Assembly (NCBI GenBank): GCA_937859855.1
Contig: CALMAR010000337.1
Location: 1-33,042, forward strand
Length of the DNA: 33,042 bases
DNA from: an uncultured Kineosporia sp.
Lineage (GTDB): Bacteria; Actinomycetota; Actinomycetes; Actinomycetales; Kineosporiaceae
Reading direction: 5' to 3'
The translations under genes and the position numbers were made by a program. The notes under the pieces were generated by a model, which saw nothing but the letters and a program-made list of their open reading frames with translations, was not told the origin of the DNA and did not search any database. This document shows, piece after piece, positions 22,391 through 31,536 of the stretch; the stretch's first letter is position 1; each line of letters opens with the position of its first letter.

Positions 22391-23530
22391 GTGTCCTGGA
22401 CCCGGCTGCGGGGGCCCGCATGGCTCGTGTCCGGTCTAGCCGGCACCGCCGTCGTGGGCACGGGTGCGCTCTCGTGGAACGGCCTCGGCCTCGCGCTGCA
22501 CCGCCTGGCACCGGTCATGGTCTTCCTGCTGGCGGTCACGGCTCTCGCGGGAATCGCCGACTCGGCTGGGGTCTTCGATGCGGCGGCGATACGCGCGGCG
22601 CGGATGGCGCGCGGCCGCGTGCCTGTCCTTTTCGTCTTGGTGGTGCTGCTAGCCACCGTGACCACGGTGTTGCTGAGCCTTGACACCACGGCGGTGCTGC
22701 TGACGCCCGTGGTGCTCGCGCTGGCGGCCCGCCTGTCGCTGCCGCCTCTGCCGTTCGCGTTCGTCACGGTGTGGCTGGCCAACACGGCGAGCTTGCTACT
22801 GCCTGTGTCGAACCTGACCAATCTGCTGGCCGTGAGCCGGTTGCACCTGTCGACCCCGGCTTACGCGCGCGAACTGGCCGTGCCGGCTCTGGCCGCCGTG
22901 CTGGTGACCGTGACCCTGTCGGTGGGCTTCGACCTTCGCCTGCTGCGCGGCCATTACAAAATCCCTGACCCGAAGGGCCCTCAGGACCCGGTTCTGTTCC
23001 GCGGGGCCGTCGCGGCGCTCGTGGCGCTAGCGGTTGCGCTGGTCGCCGGCGCGGCGGTCGCGCCGACGACCGCCGTCCTGGCGCTGCTGCTCGGAGTGCT
23101 GTCCGCGGTGCGCCGGCCAAGACTGCTGCGACCGAGCCTGGTGCCGTGGCGGCTGGTTCCGCTGGTCGCGGGCTTGTTCCTGGTCGTGCAGGCCGCAGGA
23201 CCGCACGGCCTTGACACGGTCCTGCGCGCCGTCACCGGCGACGGCGCCAGCTCGCTGCGCATCGCCGCGTCAGGGGCGGTGACGAGCAACCTCATCAACA
23301 ACCTGCCTGCTTTTCTCGCGCTGGAGCGGGTGGTCCCCGACCGTGGCCTCATGAGCCTGCTCCTCGGGGTGAACGTCGCCCCACTGGTACTCCCCTGGGC
23401 TTCGCTGGCCACCCTGCTGTGGGCCGACAGGTGCCGCGCTGCGGGGGTCATGGTGCCGTGGTGCACGTTCATGCTGCGCGGGCTCGTGCTCGTGCCCGTC
23501 CTCTTGCTGGTGTGCTCCCAGACGCTGTGA
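22391..23530 (+). CDS. SLC13/ArsB-type ion permease
   Basis: This is a 379-residue membrane protein with about 10-11 spans. The features of the ArsB/NhaD/SLC13 superfamily are SLDTTAVLLTPVVLALA (first half), VWLANTASLLLPVSNLTNLL (Asn-rich hairpin) and, in the second half, SGAVTSNLINNLPAFLALE, the repeat of the Asn/Pro loop. It probably moves an oxyanion or a carboxylate; arsenite is only one option, and no ars gene is nearby. The GTG at 22391 lacks a strong ribosome site; a GTG twelve codons on is an alternative. It stands alone. Confidence 0.85.
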   Translation: MSWTRLRGPAWLVSGLAGTAVVGTGALSWNGLGLALHRLAPVMVFLLAVTALAGIADSAGVFDAAAIRAARMARGRVPVLFVLVVLLATVTTVLLSLDTTAVLLTPVVLALAARLSLPPLPFAFVTVWLANTASLLLPVSNLTNLLAVSRLHLSTPAYARELAVPALAAVLVTVTLSVGFDLRLLRGHYKIPDPKGPQDPVLFRGAVAALVALAVALVAGAAVAPTTAVLALLLGVLSAVRRPRLLRPSLVPWRLVPLVAGLFLVVQAAGPHGLDTVLRAVTGDGASSLRIAASGAVTSNLINNLPAFLALERVVPDRGLMSLLLGVNVAPLVLPWASLATLLWADRCRAAGVMVPWCTFMLRGLVLVPVLLLVCSQTL

Positions 23531-23734
23531 CGAACCCCGCTGTCGCTGGCACTGCCTCGGGCTGCCTCGGGAAGATCCTCGGGAGGGAGCGTGGGAGGCT
23601 CGACCGGACCCGGCGTGAATGCCCGTCGAGTTCCGGGTGCATGCGGATCCGCCGCGGAGCGTGGACCGCGTGCGAGGCTCCGGTGCCGCTTGAAGCGGCC
23701 CAGCCACTGCCTTGTGCCCGCTGAGCGGAGCAGA

Positions 23735-24088
23735 ATGGCCGAGGTGAGTCACGAGCACCCGCCCCCAGTGGGCAGCTCGACACCAGGTGCCGGGCGTGCC
23801 GCAGGCATGGGTGCGCTGATCGGTGCTGCCCTGGCTGTCGGGATCGCCATCGTGCCGATGACGGTTGCCGGGGACGGGTTCTACGAGGCCACAGATCCGC
23901 TGGTGACGTTCCTGACTGTGCTGGTCCCGCTGGGGGCGGCCATCGGTGCCGTGCGGGCAAGCCTGCGCGCTCACCGGTATACGAAGCGGTCGCGCGCACG
24001 GGCGGTGCTGACTCTGGTCGGACTTGCTCTGGTGCTGGCGCTGTTGTGGTTGGTATGGGCTCTGATGACGGGCACGGCTGGGCTGTGA
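23735..24088 (+). CDS. Small membrane protein, 117 residues
   Basis: The ATG has CGGAG six bases upstream. After a polar N-terminus (HEHPPPVGSSTPGAG) three hydrophobic segments follow, at about 22-44, 54-72 and 88-112, with a basic loop RASLRAHRYTKRSRARA between the last two. No family is recognised. The length, composition and strong start support a real gene. It lies 204 bases after the permease on the same strand, but no functional link is seen. Confidence 0.7.
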   Translation: MAEVSHEHPPPVGSSTPGAGRAAGMGALIGAALAVGIAIVPMTVAGDGFYEATDPLVTFLTVLVPLGAAIGAVRASLRAHRYTKRSRARAVLTLVGLALVLALLWLVWALMTGTAGL

Positions 24089-24398
24089 TCCCAGGCTCCA
24101 CATCCGCGTGGACTGCTGACAGCGTTCGGCGAGCAGCCGGCGTCCGGACGCCGCCGCTGCTGATGCCGTCTACACGGCGGCCGATGCGGCCGGCTGTCCC
24201 AGCGTCTACTGGCTGACCCGGAGTTCAACTGTCCGGGTCGGATGCTGCACGGCCCTGGGGGCGTGCGGGGACGCCGGCTGGGCGGCTGCCGGGACATGGT
24301 CGGTGCTCGTGCCGAAGCTCGGGAACGCGAGGAGGACGGCGATCACAGGCGATGTGCATGCTTCGATGCCCCGGGCCGCCGCGGCGTACGGTGCTGCC
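24089..24398. other. Gene-free stretch before the ABM-fold gene
   Basis: These 310 bases hold no credible gene. The only signal I can support is the TACGGT -10-like element at 24387-24392, six bases before the next ATG. Confidence 0.45.
24387..24392 (+). promoter_or_regulatory. -10 element of a probable leaderless promoter (ABM-fold gene)
   Basis: TACGGT ends six bases before the ATG at 24399 and no ribosome site is present. It is identical to the element before the ATP-grasp gene. Confidence 0.45.
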
Positions 24399-24695
24399 AT
24401 GTTCGTTGTGATCTACCGCTGGAAGCTGCGCACAGGGCGCGAGGAACGGTTCGTCGAGGCCTGGTCTGCGATGACCCGAAGCATCCGCGATCAATGTGGG
24501 AGTTTCGGATCGCGTCTGCACGCCTCTTCGGACGGCACGTGGGTCGCTTACGCCCAATGGCCGGACGAGAAGACCTGGCGAGAATGCTCGCCGGACAACG
24601 CATCTGCAGGAGAGGGAATGGCTTCCTCGATCGAGGAGGACTTCGAGCCACTCCGCCTGACGACAGTCGCCGACTTACTGACCAATCCTGGATAG
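24399..24695 (+). CDS. ABM-fold (dimeric alpha-beta barrel) protein
   Basis: This 98-residue protein starts MFVVIYRWKLRTGREERFVE, the first strand and helix typical of the antibiotic-biosynthesis-monooxygenase/ferredoxin-like fold. WSAMTRSIRDQCGSFGSRLH and TWVAYAQWPDEKTW follow as the next elements, closing with FEPLRLTTVADLL. Members are small homodimers; some oxidise quinols or aldehydes, many have unknown roles. No cofactor motif is expected. The start fits a leaderless message. Convergent with the YczE-type gene. Confidence 0.82.
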   Translation: MFVVIYRWKLRTGREERFVEAWSAMTRSIRDQCGSFGSRLHASSDGTWVAYAQWPDEKTWRECSPDNASAGEGMASSIEEDFEPLRLTTVADLLTNPG

Positions 24696-24804
24696 CTGCA
24701 GAGCGGCCGGCCCCGGCACATCCGGACATGCGGCAGACAGCGGGCACTGCGGCACGCGGATCTGCCGCGGGCAGCGTGCACCGCGGCCGTCCGGTTCTGG
24801 TCGT

Positions 24805-25494
24805 TCAAGAGGTCTCGTCGGGCTTCGATGGTGACTGGTCGTTGCCCGCTTGTGAGGTCGGCCGTGCGCGGGCGGGAACTGGGTCTCCGGGCATGACGAG
24901 CCGCGGCAGTGTGCGGGCCACGAGAGGGCCGATGGATACGGCGAAGATCACGGTTCCGATGCCGACATCGCCGCCGAGCAGCCATCCGATGCCGAGCACG
25001 CTCAGCTCGATCGCGCTTCGAGCGACCAGGATGGGGATCCCGCGGGCGGCGAGCCCCGTCATCAGACCGTCACGTGCGCCGGGTCCCCAGCCGGCGCCGA
25101 TGTAGAACCCCGTCGCAATCGCGACGCCGAGGACTGCGATCGCCAGGAAGGCGTATCGCGCCGCCAGCGCATGAACGTCCGGTACCGCGGCCAAGGTGGC
25201 GTCGAGGACCAATCCCACGACCACGGCGTTGGCCAGGGTGCCGACGCCGGGGCGCTGCCGCAGCGGCACCCACAGCGCCAGCAGGCCCACAGAGATCAAG
25301 ATCGTCATCAACCCCAGGCTGATGCCAGTCAAGCTTGACAAGCCTTGGGCGAGGACCGTCCACGGATCGACCCCGAGCTTCGCACGGACCAGCAATGCCA
25401 GGGCGATGCCGTAGATGACCAGACCGAAGGTGAGCCGGACACCGCGTTGCAGAGGCCGGTCATCCAGGGGCTGCACCTGCCACTGTGCTGTCAC
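24805..25494 (-). CDS. YczE/YyaS/YitT-type membrane protein
   Basis: The 229-residue protein has five to six hydrophobic segments. Its conserved parts are RLTFGLVIYGIALALLVRAK, LGVDPWTVLAQGLSSLTGIS (the Gly-x-Asp-Pro-Trp motif), and FYIGAGWGPGARDGLMTGLA. These are hallmarks of the YczE group, whose function is not firmly known. The GTG at 25494 has GGGAGAG ten bases upstream; the longer frame to 25830 lacks membrane-like character. A charged tail (PARARPTSQAGNDQSPSKPD) ends the protein. Alone on its strand, 260 bases after the TetR gene. Confidence 0.85.
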   Translation of the reverse strand: MTAQWQVQPLDDRPLQRGVRLTFGLVIYGIALALLVRAKLGVDPWTVLAQGLSSLTGISLGLMTILISVGLLALWVPLRQRPGVGTLANAVVVGLVLDATLAAVPDVHALAARYAFLAIAVLGVAIATGFYIGAGWGPGARDGLMTGLAARGIPILVARSAIELSVLGIGWLLGGDVGIGTVIFAVSIGPLVARTLPRLVMPGDPVPARARPTSQAGNDQSPSKPDETS

Positions 25495-25754
25495 GCAGTC
25501 ACTCTCCCTGACTCGGCGGCAGGTGGCACTCGGCGGCGTAGCGCGCGTCCGTGACCGCTTCGGCTGTGCGTCCCAACTGTGACGACGAACGGGCACTGCC
25601 GTCGATGAGTGGGAACGGCATCGAGCCCAGGCAGCGACTCCCACTACGAGGGCGGCGGCTGCAACGGGATCTCGGCCTGGGTGAAGGCCACCGGCAGCCG
25701 AAGGTCTGGGACGACAAGCGTTACCAGATGGCCTGCATTGCGGCTGGACGGCCA

Positions 25755-26315
25755 TCAGATGAGGGCGCGCAGCTCGTCCGCAGCGTGGGAGATGAGTGCC
25801 GCGAGGTCCGCGGCTGATGTGCCGTTCCATGCCTGGCTTCCGCGTTCGAAGATGGCGGCGCCCGCTCGTGCGGCCAGTCGTGCGGTGGGCTCGGGAATCT
25901 CGCGTGCCCGGAGTGCGTCGATCAGTGCATGTGTCAGCACAGCCGATTTGGTGTTGGCTCTTTCCTGCAGCGCGGGGGACGTCGCGATGATCCGAGCTCG
26001 CCGTTCGGCTATGGGACGGCCTGCGACGAAGAGGGGTATCGCCGCGGTGTAGGCGCGCAGGACGAGCGACAGCGGCGAGAGATCTCCCTGCGCTGATGCG
26101 ATCGCGGTGGTCATGACGTCGCGCAGCTCCGTCTCGCCGTCGAAGAGCACCTCACGCTTGTCGGCGAAGTGCCGGAAATAGGTCCGTTCGGTCACTCCTG
26201 CTTGGGCGGCGATCGCTCCGGTGGTCGTGGCGTCGTAGCCCCGCTCGGCGTAGAGCTGCAGCGCCGCCTCCCGCAGTCGCACGCGCGCTTCGGCCCCGCT
26301 TCGTGGCATGTCCAC
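25755..26315 (-). CDS. TetR-family regulator, divergent from quinone oxidoreductase
   Basis: This 186-residue protein has an N-terminal TetR helix-turn-helix (ALQLYAERGYDATTTGAIAA, then GVTERTYFRHFADKREVLFDG, about 17-60) with the typical Tyr-Phe-Arg-His-Phe recognition stretch. A helical C-terminal effector domain follows. It faces the oxidoreductase gene across 73 bases, the normal arrangement for a local repressor. On its own strand TATCAT (complement of 26347-26352) is a good -10. The start may be M1 or M3. The inducer is unknown, perhaps a quinone or an electrophile. Confidence 0.9.
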   Translation of the reverse strand: MDMPRSGAEARVRLREAALQLYAERGYDATTTGAIAAQAGVTERTYFRHFADKREVLFDGETELRDVMTTAIASAQGDLSPLSLVLRAYTAAIPLFVAGRPIAERRARIIATSPALQERANTKSAVLTHALIDALRAREIPEPTARLAARAGAAIFERGSQAWNGTSAADLAALISHAADELRALI

Positions 26316-26334
26316 ATGCTAGTTAACGTCATGA

Positions 26335-26360
26335 ACTGTCGCTTCCATGATAGCGTCAGT
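26335..26360. promoter_or_regulatory. Candidate operator between TetR regulator and oxidoreductase
   Basis: ACTGTCGC (26335-26342) and GCGTCAGT (26353-26360) form an inverted repeat with one mismatch and a 10-base spacer. It overlaps the TATCAT -10 of the regulator (minus strand) and TAGCGT (26351-26356, plus strand), so binding would affect both genes. Confidence 0.5.
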
Positions 26361-26388
26361 CACTGTCACTACGGAAGAAGGAGACAGC

Positions 26389-27387
26389 ATGGCTGCCGTT
26401 TCGTCCCGGGTCATCCGCTTCCGGGAGCTCGGCGAGCCCCTCGACGTCCTCGGCGAGGAGCACATAGAGATCCCGGACCCGCCAAGCGGCAACGTGCGGG
26501 TGCGAGTCCTTGCGGTGGGACTGAACCCTGCGGATTGGGAGCTCTGTCGCGGGTTCATGGCGGGGACGCTGCCCCGCGGGATCGGCTTCGACGTCGCCGG
26601 CATCGTCGACGCGCTCGGTCAGAACGTCGACCAGGGGACCGGCGATGGTCGCGAAACAGTCGGGGTCGGCGATGTCGTCTTCGGTACGACCGACTTCGTT
26701 GGGCAGCCCAGTGCCGGTGCGGCCGATGTCGCCATCCTGAACAACTGGTTCCGCGTGCCCGCCGGACTTGACCCGGTAGCGGCGGCCACCCTGCCGATGG
26801 TCGTGCAGACGGCCGCATGGACGCTCGAGAGCATGGATCTCCAGCCAGGCGCCACGCTCCTCGTTCACGGTGCCGGCGGCATGGTCGGATATGCGGCCGT
26901 GCAGATCGCACTGCGACGCGGGGCGCGCGTGATCGCCACTGCGGGCCCCACGTTCGCCGCGGACCTCGAGGGTTTCGGCGCCCGCGTCACCACTTACGGC
27001 GATGGGATGCCCGACCGCGTGCGTGCCCTCACGGGAGGTGAGGACGTCGACCTCGTGCTCGACACGCCGCGCCCCAGTCCAGGGACACTGCCCGACCTCA
27101 TCGGCCTGGCTGGTGGTGATCCGCGCCGCGTGATGACGATCAGCAATCACGACGAGGCACGGACACTCGGCGCTCGCGTCAACATCGACGAGCTGCGGCC
27201 CGACCTCACACCGCTGACGGTCCTGCTGCCGGAGTACGCGAACCTCACTGCCGAAGGAGCGTTCCAGCTTCCGATCGCAAAGTCCTACCCGCTCGAGGAG
27301 TGGCGCGACGCCGTCCACCTCAGCCTCTCCGGCGAACCACATGGCAAGATCCTGCTGTTGCCGACTCCCGGGCAGCCCGCCGCATGA
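26389..27387 (+). CDS. Zinc-less MDR quinone oxidoreductase (NADPH-dependent)
   Basis: This 332-residue medium-chain reductase has no zinc-binding cysteines. GLNPADWELCRG (44-55) is the quinone-reductase variant of the catalytic-domain start, GIGFDVAGIVDALG (64-77) follows, and the nucleotide loop is HGAGGMVGYAAVQIA (160-174). Such enzymes reduce quinones or enones with NADPH and protect against electrophiles. The ATG has AAGGAG six bases upstream. The gene is controlled in all likelihood by the divergent TetR regulator through the inverted repeat between them. Confidence 0.9.
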   Translation: MAAVSSRVIRFRELGEPLDVLGEEHIEIPDPPSGNVRVRVLAVGLNPADWELCRGFMAGTLPRGIGFDVAGIVDALGQNVDQGTGDGRETVGVGDVVFGTTDFVGQPSAGAADVAILNNWFRVPAGLDPVAAATLPMVVQTAAWTLESMDLQPGATLLVHGAGGMVGYAAVQIALRRGARVIATAGPTFAADLEGFGARVTTYGDGMPDRVRALTGGEDVDLVLDTPRPSPGTLPDLIGLAGGDPRRVMTISNHDEARTLGARVNIDELRPDLTPLTVLLPEYANLTAEGAFQLPIAKSYPLEEWRDAVHLSLSGEPHGKILLLPTPGQPAA

Positions 27388-27502
27388 GCGAGCGCGATCG
27401 GAACACACAAGACTGATCCCGCAGAATGTCGTGGTCCGCGGTGGATGGATAGGGCGCAGATGTGGCACGCAGGGGAGTCCATGTCTCCGAAGCCGGCCTC
27501 GG

Positions 27503-28822
27503 TCAGGAGCCCGAGCCCAGCACCATCCATCGGTCCGTGCGGGCGCGGAGCACCATACCGACCAGTCGCACCACGATGAACGCTGTCAGCCCGGCCCATA
27601 CGCCACCGATGCCCCAGTCGAAGTGCGCAGCGGCCAGAGTCAACGGGATGAAGCCACCCAGCGCGGCCACGATCGTGATCGAGCGCAGGAACGCGACGTC
27701 CCCCGCACCGATCAGCACGCCGTCGAGTCCGAAGACGACGCCGGCGGCGGGAAGCATGCCGACGAACCACGGCCACAGGATGTGTGCCTGGTGCCAGACC
27801 GAAGGCGAGGAGCTGAAGATCTGCGGAAGCAGCAGCCAGCCCGCGGCGTACACGGCGCCGAAGCCGAGCCCTGCGCCTGCGCTCCACCGCGACACCTGGA
27901 TGGCCAGGTATCGGGCCTCGCGTGGATCGCCGGCACCCAAGGCGGCCCCGACCAGTGACTGCGCCGCGATCGCGAACGAATCAAGGAGCAGGGCGGTGAA
28001 CTCCCACAACTGCATTCCGATCTGATGGGCGGCGATCTGAGCGTCACCCATCCGGGCAGCGACGCTCGCCGCGACCAGGAACGCCGCTTGGAACGCGGCC
28101 GAGCGCGCGATCAGGTCGCGGCCCAGCACCAGTTGAGCCCGCATCACCAACCGGTCGGGCGCCGGCGACGACACCTCGCGCTGCAGCGCGCGCACGAACA
28201 GAGAGGCCGCGACCACCTGAGCGCCGAGGTTGGCCCACGCCGAGCCGACCAGGCCCAGACGGCAGACGTAAACCAGTACGGGTGCAGCGGCTGCCGACAG
28301 TCCATTGGCCGCCAGCACGATCTGCACCGGAGCTCGGGTCTCCTGAACCCCACGCATCCAGCCGTTGCCGGCCAGCACCAGCAGCACCATCGGCATCCCG
28401 CACAGTGCCACTCGGAACCATGTCTCCGCCGGTCCGGACAGGGTCGAGGACGAGCCGGTCATCAGCCGCGCCAGCGGTCCGGCGAACACTTGTCCCACCG
28501 CCACGACGACCAGGCCGATGCCCAGCGCCAGGTACGAGGCCTGCAAGCCCTCGTCGACTGCACGGTCCCGTCGTCCCTGTCCGTACCACCGTGCGGCCCG
28601 CGACGTCGTGCCGTACTCGACAAAGGTCCCCACGATCGCCAGCAGGGCCATCAGCGTCGTCCCGATGCCCAGGGCACCCAGCGCCCGCGCACCCAGGTGC
28701 CCGACCACCGCCGTGTCCACCAGCAGATAGAGCGGCTCAGCAGCCAGCACCAGGAAGGCGGACGCCGTCAGCGCCAGCAACCGTCGGATGCTGAGTCGAT
28801 CCGGCGGCTCGGCGTCGCTCAC
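27503..28822 (-). CDS. MATE-family efflux transporter
   Basis: The 439-residue protein has 12 spans in two similar halves. It shows the family landmarks LTASAFLVLAAEPLYLLVDTAVVGHLG at the start (the Pro/Asp region of span 1) and QIAAHQIGMQLWEFTALLLDSFAIAAQSLVG in the second half (A-x-HQI plus the QSLVG motif), close to the DinF subgroup. These pumps export cationic drugs with Na+ or H+. The GTG at 28822 has AGGA nine bases upstream; the longer frame to 28939 has a non-membrane N-terminus. It is convergent with the quinone oxidoreductase gene. Confidence 0.88.
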   Translation of the reverse strand: MSDAEPPDRLSIRRLLALTASAFLVLAAEPLYLLVDTAVVGHLGARALGALGIGTTLMALLAIVGTFVEYGTTSRAARWYGQGRRDRAVDEGLQASYLALGIGLVVVAVGQVFAGPLARLMTGSSSTLSGPAETWFRVALCGMPMVLLVLAGNGWMRGVQETRAPVQIVLAANGLSAAAAPVLVYVCRLGLVGSAWANLGAQVVAASLFVRALQREVSSPAPDRLVMRAQLVLGRDLIARSAAFQAAFLVAASVAARMGDAQIAAHQIGMQLWEFTALLLDSFAIAAQSLVGAALGAGDPREARYLAIQVSRWSAGAGLGFGAVYAAGWLLLPQIFSSSPSVWHQAHILWPWFVGMLPAAGVVFGLDGVLIGAGDVAFLRSITIVAALGGFIPLTLAAAHFDWGIGGVWAGLTAFIVVRLVGMVLRARTDRWMVLGSGS

Positions 28823-29015
28823 CTCAGTATCCTGCCGGAACGGTGGGTCGCCCATATGGCAGCAGGCAACCGAACCGATCCTGCCGGAGAGCCTGGGTCC
28901 TTCCACGGTCACCGACGTCGCTCCGGCGCCACGTTCCACTCCATCGTGAGCTGCCTTGAACCAGCAGGCAGTCAGTTCATGGTCTGCTCGTGCACCCTCT
29001 TTCCAGAGAGCCGAC

Positions 29016-29888
29016 TCAGCCAGTGGCCGCCGAGTTCAACAGGTCCAGGTCGTCGCCGGTGAGCTTCAGCTCGGCTGCTGCCATGTTGTCCTCCAGGTGG
29101 TCACGGCGTGACGTGCCCGGGATCGGCAGCATCGCGGGTGAGATGGCCAGCAGCCACGCAAGGGCGATCTGCTGGACGCTTGCGCCGTGCTGCTCGGCCA
29201 CCCTTCTCCACGGTGAATCGGGGTCGGACAAGCCGCCCTGCGCCATCGGCGCCCACGGTATGAAGGCCAGACCGTCGCGCTCACAGATATCGAGAATGGG
29301 CTGAGCCTCGCGGTCGGACACGTTGTAACGGCTCTGGACCGAAGCTATGTCGGTGATCTGGCGCGCCTCGGCCAGCTGCTCCTCCGTGACCTGCGACAGC
29401 CCGATCGCAGCGACCTTGCCCTCGTCCTTCAGCGCTTTCAGCTCGCCGACCTGATCGGCGAGGGGCACCTGCGGGTCGATCCGATGCAGTTGGAGCAGAT
29501 CCAGGCGGTCCACCCCGAGCCGCCGCAGGGACATGAGAGCCGCCTGCCGCAAGTACTCGGGACGCCCGAGCGGCGGCCAGGCCTTAGGGCCCAGCCGCTT
29601 CAGACCGTCGGCCGTGTCGACCACATCGGGACCGTTGCGGGTCAAGCCGGCCTTCGTGGCGATGACGAGATCGTCCGGATACGGATGCAGAGCCTCGCGG
29701 ATGATGTCCTCCGCGACGTACGGGCCGTAGGAGTCGGCCGTGTCCACGAAGCGCACACCGAGCTCCAGAGCGCGGCGGAGCGTGGCGACACACTCGTCGC
29801 GATCGTCGGGCTCGCCCCAAATCCCCTGCCCGGTCAGCCGCATGGTGCCGAAACCCAGCCTCGGCACCGTCCTGTCCGCAATCTTCAC
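29016..29888 (-). CDS. Aldo/keto reductase
   Basis: This 290-residue TIM-barrel oxidoreductase has a complete catalytic tetrad: D49 (RFVDTADSYG), Y54, K79 (VIATKAGL) and H135 (LLQLHRID). The NADPH-phosphate region near the end (LPIPGTSRRDHLEDNM) is also typical. It reduces aldehydes or ketones with NADPH. The GTG start has AAGGGA eight bases upstream. It is the last gene of a minus-strand operon, 28 bases after the esterase-like gene, and so may act on an aldehyde or ketone made in the same pathway. Confidence 0.93.
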   Translation of the reverse strand: MKIADRTVPRLGFGTMRLTGQGIWGEPDDRDECVATLRRALELGVRFVDTADSYGPYVAEDIIREALHPYPDDLVIATKAGLTRNGPDVVDTADGLKRLGPKAWPPLGRPEYLRQAALMSLRRLGVDRLDLLQLHRIDPQVPLADQVGELKALKDEGKVAAIGLSQVTEEQLAEARQITDIASVQSRYNVSDREAQPILDICERDGLAFIPWAPMAQGGLSDPDSPWRRVAEQHGASVQQIALAWLLAISPAMLPIPGTSRRDHLEDNMAAAELKLTGDDLDLLNSAATG

Positions 29889-29916
29889 GTGTCAATCCCT
29901 TCTTGGCGTTCACTTC

Positions 29917-30927
29917 TCAGACGTGAGCGCCGAGCCAGCCCAGGATCGGAGCGAGGGCCTCGTCGGAGTTGCGCTCGAACATGACGCCGTGGCCGTTGCC
30001 GTTCACTCCTGCGTCGGGCAGCGCGAGCTGCTCGGCCTTCGCTCCCGCGGCCATCAGCGCCTCGACGATCGGCGCCCCGACGCGCCGGAACGGTGACGCG
30101 CCGGTCGTCACCACCGCCACCGGCAGGTCCGCCAGGGCCGGTATGCGCAAGGTCCCCGGGTCCGCGGCGCGCACCTCTTCCGGGCTGCCGAGCGGCGGGT
30201 CGTACCTGATCGGCGCCGCGGTGATTCCCCATGACAGCGTGCCGATGTGCGGGATCTCGGCGAACGGCGGCCCCATCGGTTCGACCGCGACAATCGCCAG
30301 GACGAGGCCGGGACGCCGGTCGGCGGTCAGCCAGCCGTCCGGGCCGGAAGCGGAGTGCGTCAGCAGCACCGCCGGGCCGATCCGGTCCAGCAGGCTGGCG
30401 AGGCGGTCCGCGTCCATCTCCTGACTCGCGGCGAGATCCGCAGGCAGCGCGTTGAACGGCGCGACGAATGCGTCGAAGGCCTCGTGGTCGTCGTCCGCGA
30501 ACGGCCACTGCGTGTGGGCGTCGGCGATCTCGGGTGGGAAGTAGACGGTGCGCGCCTCCTCGTAGGGAAACGGTCCGCCCATCGGCCCGACCACGTCCGG
30601 ATGGAACGGGCTGCGGCCCTGCGCCGCCCGGTCGACGACGAACACCGGGTAGCCGGCCTCCACCAGCCGCTGCGCCCAGCCGGGCCGCCCGTCCGGGGTG
30701 TCGCTCCACTGCGTCCCCTGCAGCGTGCCACCGTGCACGAGCACCACAGGCGGTCGCCCGGTCGCCTCCGCCGGTGCCTCCCATGCCACGAACATCGGTC
30801 CGCGTTGGTAGGTCTTGCCCTCACGGGCGACCCGTTCCCCCGGGATCCAGAAGTCGCCGCGGCGTGAGGTGCGTGGCGGCCGCTGTTCCCAGAACGGGGT
30901 CGCGTCGACGGCTCGGTCGGTGCTCAC
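29917..30927 (-). CDS. Esterase-713-like alpha/beta hydrolase
   Basis: This 336-residue protein has HGGTLQGTQWSDTPDGRPGW (65-84), the signature of the bacterial esterase 713 group, a FVVDRAAQGRSP strand and turn, nucleophile S192 in THSASG, and a His in GNGHGVMFE (313). The acid residue is less certain. A long insert (about 105-160) forms a lid. The GTG start overlaps the stop of the preceding gene (GTGA) and has GAGGAGG six bases upstream, so the two are translated together. No signal peptide is seen, so it is likely cytoplasmic. The substrate is unknown, probably a cyclic ester or carbonyl intermediate. Confidence 0.87.
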   Translation of the reverse strand: MSTDRAVDATPFWEQRPPRTSRRGDFWIPGERVAREGKTYQRGPMFVAWEAPAEATGRPPVVLVHGGTLQGTQWSDTPDGRPGWAQRLVEAGYPVFVVDRAAQGRSPFHPDVVGPMGGPFPYEEARTVYFPPEIADAHTQWPFADDDHEAFDAFVAPFNALPADLAASQEMDADRLASLLDRIGPAVLLTHSASGPDGWLTADRRPGLVLAIVAVEPMGPPFAEIPHIGTLSWGITAAPIRYDPPLGSPEEVRAADPGTLRIPALADLPVAVVTTGASPFRRVGAPIVEALMAAGAKAEQLALPDAGVNGNGHGVMFERNSDEALAPILGWLGAHV

Positions 30928-31502
30928 GCGCCCTCCTCGGAGTCCGTCTCGTCCGGCACGTCGTAGGCGTTGAGCATCATCGCGACGAACGAGTACTGCG
31001 CCACTGTGAAGATCACCGCGTTCAGCCCGTCCTGGCCGAACTCGGTGAGCCCACGGTCGTACAGCGGCCGTGGCAGCACACCGCCGCCGAGCAGGGCGAT
31101 CGCGATGTCCCGTGCGACCGCCTCGTCGCTCGTCAGACCCTCTGGTCGCTCGCCGGCCAACAGCGCGGCGATCCGATCCTCCGCAAGACCCGCGCGGCGC
31201 GCGACGTGCGAGTGCGCGTAGATCTCGTAGGCCGCGTCGTGGCGCCCGGCGACGGTGAGGATGACGACCTGCTTCGCCCGCTCGCCGAGCCCCGGGATGT
31301 TCCGGATGTTCCGGATCAGGTCGAGGAACGGCTGTCCCACTCCCGGTACCTGCATCCAGACGCCCCACGGGCCCACCAGCGCACCGTCCGGACGCTGCGT
31401 CCTGATGTCAGGGAAGTTGTCGGTCACGTTGTCGACGAAGGCGTCGTACAGCGGTCGACGGTCGGCGTCGACGTCCTCTTTCGGCAGGTACGGCAGTCGC
31501 AT
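30924..31502 (-). CDS. Carboxymuconolactone-decarboxylase-like protein
   Basis: The 192-residue all-helical protein has the CMD motif region GERAKQVVILTVAGRHDAAYEIYAHSHVARRAGLAEDRIAAL (from about residue 74), with the Glu-x-x-x-His stretch. It has no Cys-x-x-Cys pair, so it is not an AhpD-type peroxidase. Gamma-carboxymuconolactone decarboxylases act in aromatic ring degradation, and many homologues are uncharacterised. The ATG has CGGAG eight bases upstream. It lies 34 bases after the molybdenum hydroxylase gene and overlaps the esterase-like gene by four bases. Confidence 0.88.
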   Translation of the reverse strand: MRLPYLPKEDVDADRRPLYDAFVDNVTDNFPDIRTQRPDGALVGPWGVWMQVPGVGQPFLDLIRNIRNIPGLGERAKQVVILTVAGRHDAAYEIYAHSHVARRAGLAEDRIAALLAGERPEGLTSDEAVARDIAIALLGGGVLPRPLYDRGLTEFGQDGLNAVIFTVAQYSFVAMMLNAYDVPDETDSEEGA

Positions 31503-31536
31503 CGGCAGGGCTCCGTTCGGGGCAGTCGGATGTCTG

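Noticed and set aside
22391..23530. Naming the permease arsB
   Set aside because: There is no ArsR, ArsC or other arsenic gene nearby, and the superfamily also carries other anions.
26347..26388. Earlier ATG (26347) for the quinone oxidoreductase
   Set aside because: It lies inside the inverted repeat and -10 region; the ATG at 26389 has AAGGAG at ideal distance.
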